In this document: positions 12,051 through 22,503 of the stretch, one piece after another
How the letters are laid out: each line of letters opens with the position of its first letter
How positions within the stretch are numbered: the stretch's first letter is position 1
NCBI GenBank assembly: GCA_028583405.1
Contig: CM053247.1
Location: 12,454,063 to 12,518,062, forward strand
DNA: 64,000 nucleotides
Direction of reading: 5' to 3'
DNA from: Pogonophryne albipinna
Lineage: Eukaryota; Chordata; Actinopteri; Perciformes; Artedidraconidae
Translations under genes and position numbers: made by a program
Notes under the pieces: model-generated
The model's input: the letters and a program-made list of their open reading frames with translations, nothing else
Databases searched by the model: none
What the model was told of the DNA's origin: nothing

Positions 12051-12926
12051 TAACAGAGCCGAGCTTGAATGAAACACAGAGACCCAGAAGTACTTGTACT
12101 TTACTGTATATCATATTATTTTCGATGGCTTTACTGTATAATCAGTGTAACAGATGGACAGATCGCCACTGGGCTTTCATCTAAACACACAGCCACGTAA
12201 TGATAACAAAACAAAGGTCGGGGGTCATTGGTCAAGCAACACACCAATCAGAGAGCAGCAGTGAGCACACCTCAGGCTGTGTTTTATATTTGTATTCTTT
12301 ATTTCTGATGTATTTCACACAAAAAACTTTTAGTGGAAACGTTTTCACTTATATGATTAAAAAAAAAAAACGGCAAAGTGGCAAGGCTTGCCCGCCCTGT
12401 GTTGGGGGGGCACAGTGACTCATTTAGGGGGACATGGCCCGCGAATGACCCCCCATGATGCCGACCCTGATTGTAATATACGTTTCAAAATGATGCCGAA
12501 GTAACAACATACTGATAGTAAAACCATGAATTAATGCTTTGACAAGTCTACAGACAGACGGCAGGCGAAAAACCTTTTAAAATGCGTGTTGTCTAAATGG
12601 AGATCGGCTAAGCTAACGCAGTGTACGCTCCGACCGTCCACACTCACAACATCGGCCGATACAGACATAAATAAACCAGCGACTGTAGGCTATTCGCCAT
12701 GACACAGACAGTCTGTGGTTTGTACTTGTTTAACTTTTGTCTAGTTTCTGAACAGATATGAGGAGCTGTGAGCTTGAGTGCTAACAGCTAACGGCTGTGT
12801 TGTTTTTCTGGGGTTCTCATTGAAGATGACGTCACGGCTCCGCCTACACTGCGTTACTATACCCCAGTTCAGTCCTAATGAGGCCTAGCCATACCGAGCG
12901 AGGCTGTGTAGTGGAAATGCGCCATA

Positions 12927-14870
12927 AATTATACAAAGAGATTAGACTCCAAAAAGTCAGGGATTATCAACTAAAGTATTAAAGTCAAATATTTAAGCTG
13001 TAACACTTCAGGCAAACACTTTTGAAAGTTTTGGTAATTTTTCTTCCATCAGTAGGTGGAGTAGTACGATGAGAATATAAGTAATTTAAGATTCCTTAAC
13101 AGGGATCTTTTACAAAAATGCACTATATAGTGATTTTTACAGGAATGTCTGTACATTTATACTATGGTTCATACAGTCACTGACGGGGTGCTAGCAGTTA
13201 CCAAGCTAGCTTAGCAACCACTGTCTTGTGTGTTCATATCAGTGTCAAATAAGTCAAAGCTGTCATTTCTTAAAACACAAATGTAATTGTGTGTAATTAA
13301 ACAAGTTTCAAATTGATTAAAAGTTCTTAGTTGTTGGCGGCAGCACTCGGTTCTTGGTTTCGGCCTTGTGTCGGGGGGGACCTGGGACTCTTTGTCCAAA
13401 TGAAGTCAAAAGCACAAGATGGCAGCGCTCGTATTCTGGATATTTTTGCTTCATCTTACAGTTATAAGAATTGGAGACGTGTAATACATTTTTGTAGAAA
13501 GTCTATCTTCAAAACCTTGATTCTGAGATGTCAACAAAGGAAAACAAGACGTTTTAACTGGGAAAGTTTACATTTCTGTTCAGAAGATGTATGCAAATAA
13601 GCCCATTATTATAAAATAATGTGTACACATATGAGAATATACTGTACTTTTCGCGGCTTTAGGCAATACTGTACATGGTTTATTATTTATGGGGAAACAT
13701 TTCTCTATAGGTGAGGAATGACTTATTCTATGTAGTGAGTGGTGATGGGGTCATTGGGCTTTTGTTAAGTTACATCATAACGCTGTGTTCAGTGAAGGCT
13801 GTCAGTTTTTCAGTATAGATATTTTCTTTATAACATTTTGGTTATTTTGGTTGCTCTTCCATTTTCATTGAAGGAATACCTATTGGACATTGGTTAAAGA
13901 TTTCATAAATTACTCATTCGGTAATTTCAGTGATCCTCAAAGTAACCCCCACTGCCAGTAGATGCACTTCATGTACATCTAGAAGTGCAGTGGTTGTATA
14001 CTGTAGGCAGTTGTACTAAAATATCCATGAGATGGATAGCCATGGTCAGACCTGGCCTTTCAAGATCAGCTGGGATGAACATTAATAATGTATAATCATT
14101 CATCAACGTTGCATATTAGATGCAGGATTGGAGACAGACTACACTGCTAAGGTGTTTACTATCTGTAACCCTTTACTTCTCTTTAACTGGACCGTGAATG
14201 GAAATATTATTTTACTTGGCTCTGATGGGAAGGTTTAGCAGTTTTATGGCTCCTCTGTTATCCATCACTAAGCTGACGTCTTTAAAAGGTTTCACTTCAG
14301 TGATTTTGTTCCTGAGAAAGTGGAACCAGCCTCCTGTAACAATTTGTTAAGAAGCAGGGCCGTCAATATAGGAATCATTAGGTTGAACAGCACATGGCGT
14401 TATATATCGAGGTGCTCTCAAAGAAAAGAGATTGAGAATACCTTGAATTTGATTTTGTTTATTTGTTTGTTTATTTGTTTGTTTATTTATTTGTTTTTTA
14501 TGTTTTTGTTTTGTTTGTTTGTTTTTCATTAACACATGTATTACTTTAAGAAAAAAACAAAAATATGTATGTTAAAAATGTAGTTCTTGGGAGAAAGGGT
14601 GGGATTAAATAATTGTAAACTTCTTCCCATGGACCCTTTTCGGATGTGTAATTAGATCATTTGTTTATATATAATTTAGAATCAGTAATATGTTTGTTTA
14701 TCAATTTGACACTGCTTAAATTTCTATATAATTCTCATGTTTCATTTCATTTTCATATTTTATTTTTTGTTTTATTGTTTTACACATTCTAAATCAATCT
14801 AATCAAATAAAAAAAATAATGAAATATACTATATACATGTAGCCTACAGTCCAAATACCTTTGATGGCAA
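12927..14870. other. Unique-looking non-coding DNA
   Basis: No gene or paired transposon end was seen. An 89-codon plus-strand frame at 13331-13600 shows no recognisable domain. A TTTG/TTTA tract is listed separately. Confidence 0.5.
14445..14528 (+). repeat. TTTG/TTTA-rich simple repeat
   Basis: A run of TTTGTTTATTTG-type tetranucleotides over about 80 bases. Its two apparent open frames, on opposite strands, are artefacts of low complexity. Confidence 0.85.
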
Positions 14871-15217
14871 CCCTGTCTCATAAAAATTACGTTCCCACAG
14901 AACTAAACTGCATTCTCAATTACGTTTAGCTAGAAACGTATTTTCTCCCACGTTACGTTAGTTATGAACGTATCTCAAATACCTTTATTTTCTACATATC
15001 TTCTAGGAACATATTTTCTCCCACGATACGTTTCTTATGAACGTATCTTAAATAAGTTTATTTTCTACATATCTTTACCATTTATTGTCTTGCTTATAAT
15101 AATGATAATAGTCATTTATAAATATCATTTTAGAGCACACATTTGAAATCAGTAGGCGAGGCTGTAATTTCGCCAGCTGTTACTCTCATGAGCGAGACAG
15201 AAAATAATAGTTGTATC

Positions 15218-15343
15218 ATGCCAAAAAGCTGCTGTGTCATTTATTGCACCTCAAACATTAAAACAAATCCAGAGTTACGTGTTTCTGTACTTCCTCTAAG
15301 AAGAAAGGACAGTAACAGAAGATCTCTGTGGCTTCAGGCTTGA
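15218..15343 (+). pseudogene. THAP zinc-finger exon, left arm
   Basis: An ATG at 15218 begins MPKSCCVIYCTSNIKTNPEL. This matches the THAP start, with its first Cys pair and the following basic stretch; later SLRR/RRSLW supplies a candidate for the conserved Trp. The frame ends at 15343, before the distal C-x2-H pair, so only half the C2CH finger is present. It probably represents exon 1 of a P-like transposase, possibly followed by a splice donor. An upstream in-frame ATG at 15143 would add 25 residues. Confidence 0.7.
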
Positions 15344-17515
15344 TCACCGTTCAAATGACAGCGTTGGTTTCCCCAAAAGTGGGCGGGGCTGTAAAGTGAC
15401 GTAGATTTTACTCTCATCTATTATTCAAAACCATTCTATTTATTTATTCCGAGTGTTCTTGCTTTTCTCTTTGGAAGTCATCACATAACGGCATTGTAAT
15501 ACACGGTTCGGCTGCATTAAATATTACACATCTGCCGTAGTTATTTATTTATAGAGCCCTGATGAGAAGACCTTTGGACAAACTGGAAGAACTACCGCCA
15601 AAACTGAATATGTGACGTGGATCATAAATCAACAATTAAACAACATCTTGCATTTCTTTTCACAAAATACGTCTCCTTGCAGTATCAATAGTAATTCAGC
15701 TGACTTTTATATTTGATCCAATTGGTAGATAGGTTACATTTACACCATAACGGTGCACAGCTGATAGAAAAGGACTGTAGATATTACTGATTTTCTTTGA
15801 ATATAAGAATGTAAATACTGAGTTGAGAGAATAGTCAGGGAATTTGGGTGATGGGAGACACATCTATGGAATCACAATTTCAATAGCTTACCAGTAAATG
15901 ACGGATATGGCTTTCTGTCTGTGATGTTTTACAAATCAGATATTAATGTGTAGAAGTAAAACATGAGAAATAGTATAGCAATATGCTGTAAAATTATGTA
16001 AAAACATGAATAAAACTACACATCTTCAGATGTTATACATACATAAGTGTCCTACAATAATAATACAAAGTTATTATTGGTATGCTGTGTACCTTGTGTG
16101 CACCGCCTAGTGGTTAAAGCACGTTATTGAATTATTTTTGTTGAATAATGTTATTTTTGTTGAATAATGTTATTTGATGAACAAAATATTAAGAGTACAT
16201 ACTTTCATAGGGGGAAAGTAGAAGGTCAATGATAGAAGTATAGAATATAAAAAATCAAGAAGATACTATAAGTGATCTCTACAATAAAACAGTTTAGTGC
16301 TGGATGTACAAAGATATTAATAGGAGGATGTAACACATTAAAGAATACTTTAGGTTAAGGTCTTCTTTCAAATATGAAAAAAGCTTTGGGGGTATCTATC
16401 TACAGATAAATATTAAGCCTGACAAAGTACTTAAGGTAATTGCTTCCCTGCAATGTTAACTATGTTGAAGCACTTATTTTAACTGATATTATACACATTA
16501 ATTATACTCTTATGTATGTAGATAGTATAAGAAATGTGCAGAATTTGACAGTTTAAAGGTGGAGGTACACACATATTGATAGATGTCGTAATGCACTGTT
16601 GAGGAACCTGTGACCCAAGTTTTTCATTCATTGCATAACTACACCGTAATTGTGTATATGATATGTCAATAAACCTTTGAAAATCTTGAAATCTTGAAAG
16701 GGATGTGCAAAATAGCCATTATATACAATTTTTAATGAACTATTAGTAGAGAATAACGAGTAATGAATATAGTTTATAGAGATCTGCAGATAAATGTTTA
16801 GTCTTCTCAAGCACCAACTATCAAATATCTCTCCTGATTGTTGGCACTTGACAATCACCTTTCCCTGAATTTTACTCAGGTGTAACTAAAGTCTGCTTTA
16901 AGGGTTGTTTATATTTCACATCATTAATCAGAATCTGCAAAGTAACTAAAATAAATGTAGTGGAGTAAAAATACCAGGTTAACCTCTGAATTGTAGTGGA
17001 GTAGAATTACAAAGTAACAATGAGCTGGGTATATATTAATGCTGCCCATTATGGACACAAGCGATTTTCACCCATTTAGTAATTACATGTTTTAAATGTG
17101 TACACACCAATGTGTTTCCTATCGCCTAAACCTCCAGGGCTGTACACAGTTTAATACTGTCAACTTCTAATTTTGGGGACAACGAAAACGTCTTTTAAAA
17201 CTACAATTCCCAGTAGAGACGTGCCATAGAGAGCATGTTGCGAAACACAATAGCCAGCATGTGTAGTTCTGGGGGGGCGTTCGAGTCCAGTTTTGAATAG
17301 TCTGCCGTGGTTTCGTTCCATTTCAAAGAGCTTGACGCTCGGCGTAACGTTGGCGCACTGCCACTCCAACATCCAATCCCAGAGCTTGAAGATTAATCAC
17401 GGGGTTTGTCAACGGGACTGTAGTCCCAAACGATAGCTGGGGATTATGGGTAGTGTAGTGTCTTCGGCCATCCTAAACTGGATATCATATCGCATTAACA
17501 ACACCACATCTGGCG

Positions 17516-17629
17516 TCACAGAGATCTTCTGTTACTGTCCTTTCTTCTTAGAGAAAGTACAGAAACACGTAACTCTGGATTTGTTTTAATGTTTGAGGTG
17601 CAATAAACGACACAGCAGCTTTTTGGCAT
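17516..17629 (-). pseudogene. THAP zinc-finger exon, right arm
   Basis: This is the inverted copy of the left-arm exon, starting at the complement of 17627-17629 with MPKSCCVVYCTSNIKTNPEL. It differs from the left copy by a few substitutions. The arm homology stops at about 17517, immediately after the exon, so the exon marks the inner edge of the inverted repeat. It is not a complete THAP finger. Confidence 0.7.
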
Positions 17630-17983
17630 GTTAAAACTATTATTTTCTGCCTCGCTCATGAGAGTAACAGCTGGCGAAATTACAGCCTCGCCTACTGATT
17701 TCAAATGTGTGCTCTAAAAAGATATTTATAAATGACTATTATCATTATTATAAGCAAGACAATAAATGGCAAAGATATGTAGAAAATAAACTTATTTAAG
17801 ATACGTTCATAACAAACGTAACGTGGGAGAAAATATGTTTCTGGAAGTGTAGAAAATAAACGTATTTGAGATACGTTCATAACAAACGTAACGTGGGAGA
17901 AAATACGTTTCTAGCTAAACGTAATTGAGAATGCAGTTTAGATCTGTGGGAACGTAATTTTTAGGAGACAGGGTTGTTGATGG

Positions 17984-18722
17984 TTACAGCAGGAGTCGAC
18001 GGGGCTTTGTGTTGAACACTGAAATAATGTCCTTGTAGTCCAAGGATTCAGTCAGTTCTCTTTCAAAGGAGAGCAGGGACACCAAGTTCAGTCTGTCTGT
18101 GTTCATTGATGCCCTCACCCCCGTTTTTACTCTACTGACAGTAGAAAAGACTCTTTCCACAGTACAGCTTGTTATAGGTAACGTGACGAGAGCCCGAAGG
18201 AGACGATTAATTTGAGGGAAAATGTCAGTGGGACATGAGTCGAGCACCTCCACGAGTGATGGGAAGGTTATGCCCGCTGTAACCTTTCTCTTTAGCTGCT
18301 GTACAAAGACTTTGTGTTCTGCATCTTCAGATGGAAAAGTGTGTGCTGGCAGGCTGAATTAATTGATTGTTACCAAAGGTGCTAGACCGAGGCAACAATG
18401 CAGCAGCGGCTTTCATAAACCCGTATGTGTCCACCTTAAAACGAGTGTCCAGTTCCATAATCTGCCTATCAAGCACATTATTCATAATGTTTTTTAGGTC
18501 GGAGTTGTCCTTTACAGGGGAGGCTTTGCCCAGGGTAGATTCAATTTGCGAATCGCCAAACTTACCTGGCAACCTCCTCTTTCGCGACCCAGTGACGTCC
18601 CAGTTAATGATGTCGTGTTTCTTCATCAAATCATCTGTCAGTGTCACAAGTTTAATGAAGTCACTTTCTGTTTTCCTCAATGTATTGTAGTTTTCCTTGA
18701 GACCCTCGATCACCTGGATCAT
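17984..18722 (-). pseudogene. hAT transposase C-terminal remnant
   Basis: The minus strand encodes the end of a hAT transposase. Residues encoded by 18722-18345 include ESDFIKLVTLTDDL and LDTRFKVDTYGFMKAAAALL. A frame change near 18345 leads into the C-terminal dimerisation domain (17984-18340), with LPITSCTVERVFSTVSRVK and NTDRLNLVSLLSFE. It ends at a TAA at 17984-17986. The catalytic N-terminal two thirds are absent: hAT-end-like AGCCGGCTC sequence begins directly upstream at 18723. The subgroup resembles the zinc-finger MYM/ZBED-type hATs of fish. Confidence 0.75.
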
Positions 18723-19333
18723 TTGGCTCGGCTCACCAAGAAGAGCCGGCTCTTTCGGCTCCCAAACGGCTCTTCAGTTTACCACATATTATACCTTTGA
18801 ATTAAATCAAATGTAGCCCTGTTTTGACTAATGAATGATTTATATGTGTACACATATATCACTTAAATTATTCAATACATCATTTGTACTGAAGTATTCA
18901 AAAGTAAAAATTACATGTTTAATATAAATGATTTGCTGTGGCCAAATGTTTTCATTGCATTTACAGACCCTTGTAACTCTCTGATACCACCCAATGAATG
19001 CACTGACTTGCTTGTAGAACCACGCTACACAAAACAGATAGCAACACCTATAACAACTATTTAAAAAAAGGGGCTACTGTATCGACTTTTTAAAATTATA
19101 TTTAAAGAAAAGGTCCTGACAAAACAGCAGGGCTCTATTTCAGTAACTATTAGCTATAGAAAAAAAGACAGCAACAGCTGACATCAAATCTTTGCTGAGC
19201 CTAAGGATAATCATAAATAAATAACATAGTGAAAATAAATATATTGCAATGCTCAAAACAGCAGCATCCAAACGTCTCTAATCCTTGGATATTATGTCAC
19301 TGCATGCATGCACGGAGCAGCTGTAGCGCGGAG

Positions 19334-19380
<47 letters not shown>

Positions 19381-20204
19381 TCTGTCTTGTATTACTTAAA
19401 GTGGACCTATCATGCTATATTTGAACAATATATTGTAGGGCCATACATACCTATATTTCGCTCTATTTGCTCTTTCCAGCGCTGTTTTTGCAGGGGGCTG
19501 ATTCTGTGAGCTGCAGCTGACCACGCCCCCCTGCAGGAGAGGGGAGCGTGCTCTGAGATCAGCTGCTGGGTTCTCAGAAGAGGGGGAGAAAAAGAGATCT
19601 CCCTCCTCCGTGTTTTATTCTTATAGAAGTAAGAAGAGAAGTAACGGGGCAGAAACCCTCCTTTTTACGCAGCGGTCCAGACATAGACATCAAACGGCGA
19701 CACATATTCAGTTGACAGTTACTTTGGCATTAGGGCAGGGATATCTAGATACTTTCCAAGGTTTGACATAATGAATTGTGCTACTTTTAAAGCAAGCAAC
19801 GATGCTTTCAAATCTGTAATCAAAAAGCTCCTCAAAAACACTATCGAAGCAGTTCCTGCCGTTACTACGTTAGTTCAAACAGTAACAACGGACTATTTTT
19901 CTTAGCGGATGCATGTCAATTTAAATAAATACATACAATACAACTATTTTTAAAATCAATAAAATCATTTTCTAAATCCATAAAAGCATTTCAATTAATA
20001 TTGGGAGTCATGTCGTTACTTTGTTGAGAATGTGGCCATGTAATAAGCGGGATAATGTGCACATTGCACATTGCATAATGTGCCTTCATGCCGATCTAGA
20101 TCCCTCCGCAAAACAAAAAAACCCCGGCTTTTTCGCGGGCGCGAGCCGGCTCCCGTCGTTCACTTAAAAGAGCCGGCTCTTTGAGCGCGACCGACACATC
20201 ACTA
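18723..20204. mobile_element. Non-autonomous hAT-like sequence with AGCCGGCTC ends
   Basis: Both ends carry AAGAGCCGGCTCTTT-type palindromes (18750 region and 20165-20185). The right end runs into GAGCGCGACCGACACATCACTA, a terminus style I associate with a fish hAT family. No exact target duplication could be paired at the left, so its left border is approximate. The interior has a segment like the widespread fish repeat that begins near GGACCTATCATGC (19402), and an ATC microsatellite. No transposase is seen. Confidence 0.5.
19334..19381 (+). repeat. (ATC)n microsatellite
   Basis: An uninterrupted ATC/TCA trinucleotide run of about 16 units, probably length-variable. Confidence 0.97.
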
Positions 20205-20210
20205 GTGCAG

Positions 20211-21420
20211 ACCAAGCCCCCAGGAAGTACGCCGGAGTCTGATGAGAATATTCGTGCTGGTCAAACGGCGGTACTACACTTCCTTTAGGTTGCTGGGCCC
20301 GGAAACACTTTTTCCCATTGACTTACATTGGGAAAGAGTGATCTGTAACTCGTTGGATAATTTTTTTTTAAACTAAATAAACTACCCAGTATGAACGTTT
20401 GTATAGCCCTTATCAAAAACATTCGTTCCTCAAGTTGTAAAAATGTGCTAATAACGTTATTCTGAGAGTTATTTCCCTCTGCATTATGAACGCGCATCTA
20501 ACCCACGGGACCGCGCTGCCATGTTACGTGTTCAGTACTACATGAGTTTCTCTTTACCCATGGATGCACAATAACAACGGACCATATCGCCTTACTGCCA
20601 GCCCACGGAGCTGTAATAATGGATATATTGCACATGTTTGCTGTAATTCATCATTTGTAAAATATTATACTACATGGGCTGTATGATGTAAATCTTGTAC
20701 CGTAAATGTTGTATTAAATAAAGTTAATATTACCGACGTAGATTAACGTTCCTGTAGCTTCTTATTGCACTTGCAATTGTTTTAGTTACTTGTGGGCTAC
20801 TTAACATGAATAATCACAGTTACTATCCTTTTACTCCATCACATTTCAAAAAGAAATAGGCTATTGTTATTTTAACTCCACTACAGTAATCCATCATCAG
20901 CTTTACTTTTTAGATAAAGTTTTAACTCACAATTGATCATAACAGGCTTCAACATATACATTTTTATATATTACCAAGTGGTTTCATGTACAACCCACAC
21001 AAGTATCATGCTAAATGAAGCTCTGTTGCTTGGATATCACTAGATCCTGATGTCAGCGTAATATAAAAGTACATAACGATTGATGTGTAATTTAGCATAA
21101 TTTACTAGCTAGCCGCTAGCTGCTAACTGCCGCCTCGTTAATATAAATCCAGTACCATGCTGTCATGAACGCGTGGTGCTGTTACGTGTACGCAAATTCA
21201 CGTGCTTAATGTGAACGAGCCTTTTGGGCGGCGTGGATAAAGTTGTGCATGCTCTATGAGTGCACATACGGGTACTTCTCAGGCATGCCGGGTAATCTGT
21301 GACGTTTCACTCTCTCAAGAGTTGGGCCATTTTGTCATCATGCGCCATTGAGCAACTCTCATAGGAATGAATGAGGCCCCGCCTCCCACGCTGTATCCAG
21401 TTCTTATTATACATCCATGG
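20211..21420 (+). repeat. Repeat X, copy 1
   Basis: The block starts ACCAAGCCCCCAGGAAGT and ends GTATCCAGTTCTTATTATAC plus ATCCATGG. A second direct copy follows at 21477-22464 and an inverted third copy lies at 47252-50857. The most similar parts are the first ~350 bp (TTGCTGGGCCCGGAAACAC, CTCTGCATTATGAACGCGC) and the last ~250 bp (CTAGCTAGCCGCTAGCTGC, CAGGCATGCCGGGTAATC). Copy 1 has about 200 bp in the middle that copy 2 lacks. No coding domain was recognised, so the superfamily is unknown. Confidence 0.75.
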
Positions 21421-21422
21421 TG

Positions 21423-22500
21423 CAGACGCGTAGCTGTGGGTGGACCTTGGTCCCAGCTGGGTGGGCCCAGGCCAGGCCCCCAGGAAGTGCGCCGGAGTCT
21501 GATGAGAATATTCGTTGTGGCTAAACGGCGGTACTACACTTCCTTTAGGTTGCTGGGCCCGGAAACACTTTTTCCCATTGACTTACATTGGGAAAGAGTG
21601 GTCTGTAACTCGTTGGATAATTTTTTTTAAACTAAATAAACAACCCAGTATGAACATTTGTATAGCCCTTATTAAAAACATTCGTTCCTCAAGTTGTAAA
21701 AATGTGCTAATAACGTTATTCTGAGAGTTATTTCCCTCTGCATTATGAATGCGCATCTAACCCACAGGACCGCGCCGCCCGGCACGTTCATGTTACGTGT
21801 TTACCCATGGATGCACAATAAGAACGGACCCATATCGCCTTACTGCCATCCCACGGAGCTGTAATAATGGATATATTGCACATTTTTGCTGTAATTCATC
21901 ATTTGTAAAATATTATACTACATGGGCTGTATGATTAAATCTTGTACCGTAAATGTTGCATTAAATAAAGTTAATATTACCGACGTTAGATTAACGTCCC
22001 TGTAGCTTATTATTGCACTAAGAAGCTTATTGCACTGTGTATATATATATATACAGTGCAATAATTATTTCATGCTAAATGAAGCTCTGTTGGATATCAC
22101 TAGATCCTGTTACAGTGTAATATAAGTACATAACGATTGATGTAACATTAGCATAATTACTAGCTAGCCGCTAGCTGCTATCTGCCGCCTCGTTAATATC
22201 AAATCCATCCATGCTGTCATGAACGTGCGGTGCTGTTACGTGTACGCAAATTGACGTGCTTAATGTGAACGAGCATTTTGGTTAAAGTTGCGCATGCGCT
22301 ATGAGCGCACATACGGGTACTTCTCAGGCATGCCGGATAATCTGTGACGTTTCACTCTCTCAAAAGTTGGGCCATTTTATCATCATGCGCTAATGAGCAA
22401 CTCTCATAGGAATGAATGAGGCCCCGCCTCCCACGCTGTATCCAGTTCTTATTATACATCCATGGCCCAGGCCCACCCGGGCCCACCCACAGCTACGCCT
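21423..22500. mobile_element. hAT-like element enclosing repeat X copy 2
   Basis: The left side starts CAGACGCGTAGCTGTGGGTGG and the right side ends CCCACCCACAGCTACGCC. These are inverted repeats of the CAGTGGCGTAGC type also seen at 1154-1191. Between them lies repeat X. A matching 8-bp duplication was not found, so recombination between copies, or decay, is likely. No transposase is present. Confidence 0.6.
21477..22464 (+). repeat. Repeat X, copy 2 (with intact TA-run site)
   Basis: This is a direct repeat of copy 1 lacking its middle ~200 bp. At 22036-22068 it carries a palindromic GTATATATATATATACAGTGC site. In the inverted copy 3 the same site has been opened by two transposons, so this copy shows the empty state. 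Confidence 0.8.
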
Positions 22501-22503
22501 ATG

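Larger units (their letters stand above)
10091..12469. mobile_element. hAT element nested in the ISL2EU-like element
   Basis: The left end CAGGGTCGGCTCTAGAAC and the right end ATGATGCCGACCCTG are inverted repeats. An exact 8-bp duplication ATTGTAAT flanks the element (10083-10090 and 12470-12477). No transposase is encoded. It holds two later insertions, a solo LTR (10409-10897) and a Harbinger-like element (11471-12050), leaving a core of about 1.3 kb. That core contains a module also found in three other hATs in this window. Confidence 0.92.
9219..12924. mobile_element. PIF/Harbinger (ISL2EU-like) element, host of a nest
   Basis: The ends TGGCGCATTTCCACT (9219-9233) and AGTGGAAATGCGCCA (12910-12924) are perfect inverted repeats flanked by TA on both sides (9217-9218 and 12925-12926). 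Inside are motifs such as GAGCCGTGCGGGGCCC and GTACCGGCTAGC near the left end, and CCATACCGAGCGAGGC near the right. Elements beginning with a GCGCATTTCCACT-type motif and having 2-bp TA duplications fit the ISL2EU branch of PIF/Harbinger as I know it. Without its two large insertions this copy would be only about 0.7 kb, so it is a non-autonomous member. The family name is an inference. Confidence 0.75.
14878..17976. mobile_element. P-like transposon with long inverted arms and THAP exons
   Basis: The element begins CAACCCTGTCTCATAAAA and ends TAGGAGACAGGGTTG. Its arms of about 450 bp (14878-15330 and 17517-17976) are inverted copies of one another. A 7-bp duplication TTGATGG flanks it (14871-14877 and 17977-17983). 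Each arm contains a THAP-type exon. THAP fingers are the DNA-binding domain of P-element transposases. The 2.2-kb interior (15344-17515) has no recognisable transposase, so the element is non-autonomous. The right duplication abuts the stop codon of a hAT transposase remnant, dating this insertion after the hAT. Kolobok elements also use THAP, but they duplicate TTAA, which is not seen here. Confidence 0.82.

Noticed and set aside
16096..16130. tRNA-like A-box (GCCTAGTGGTTAAAGCACG), possible SINE head
   Set aside because: No B-box at the expected spacing and no SINE tail. It also lies inside the P-like element, so support is too weak.
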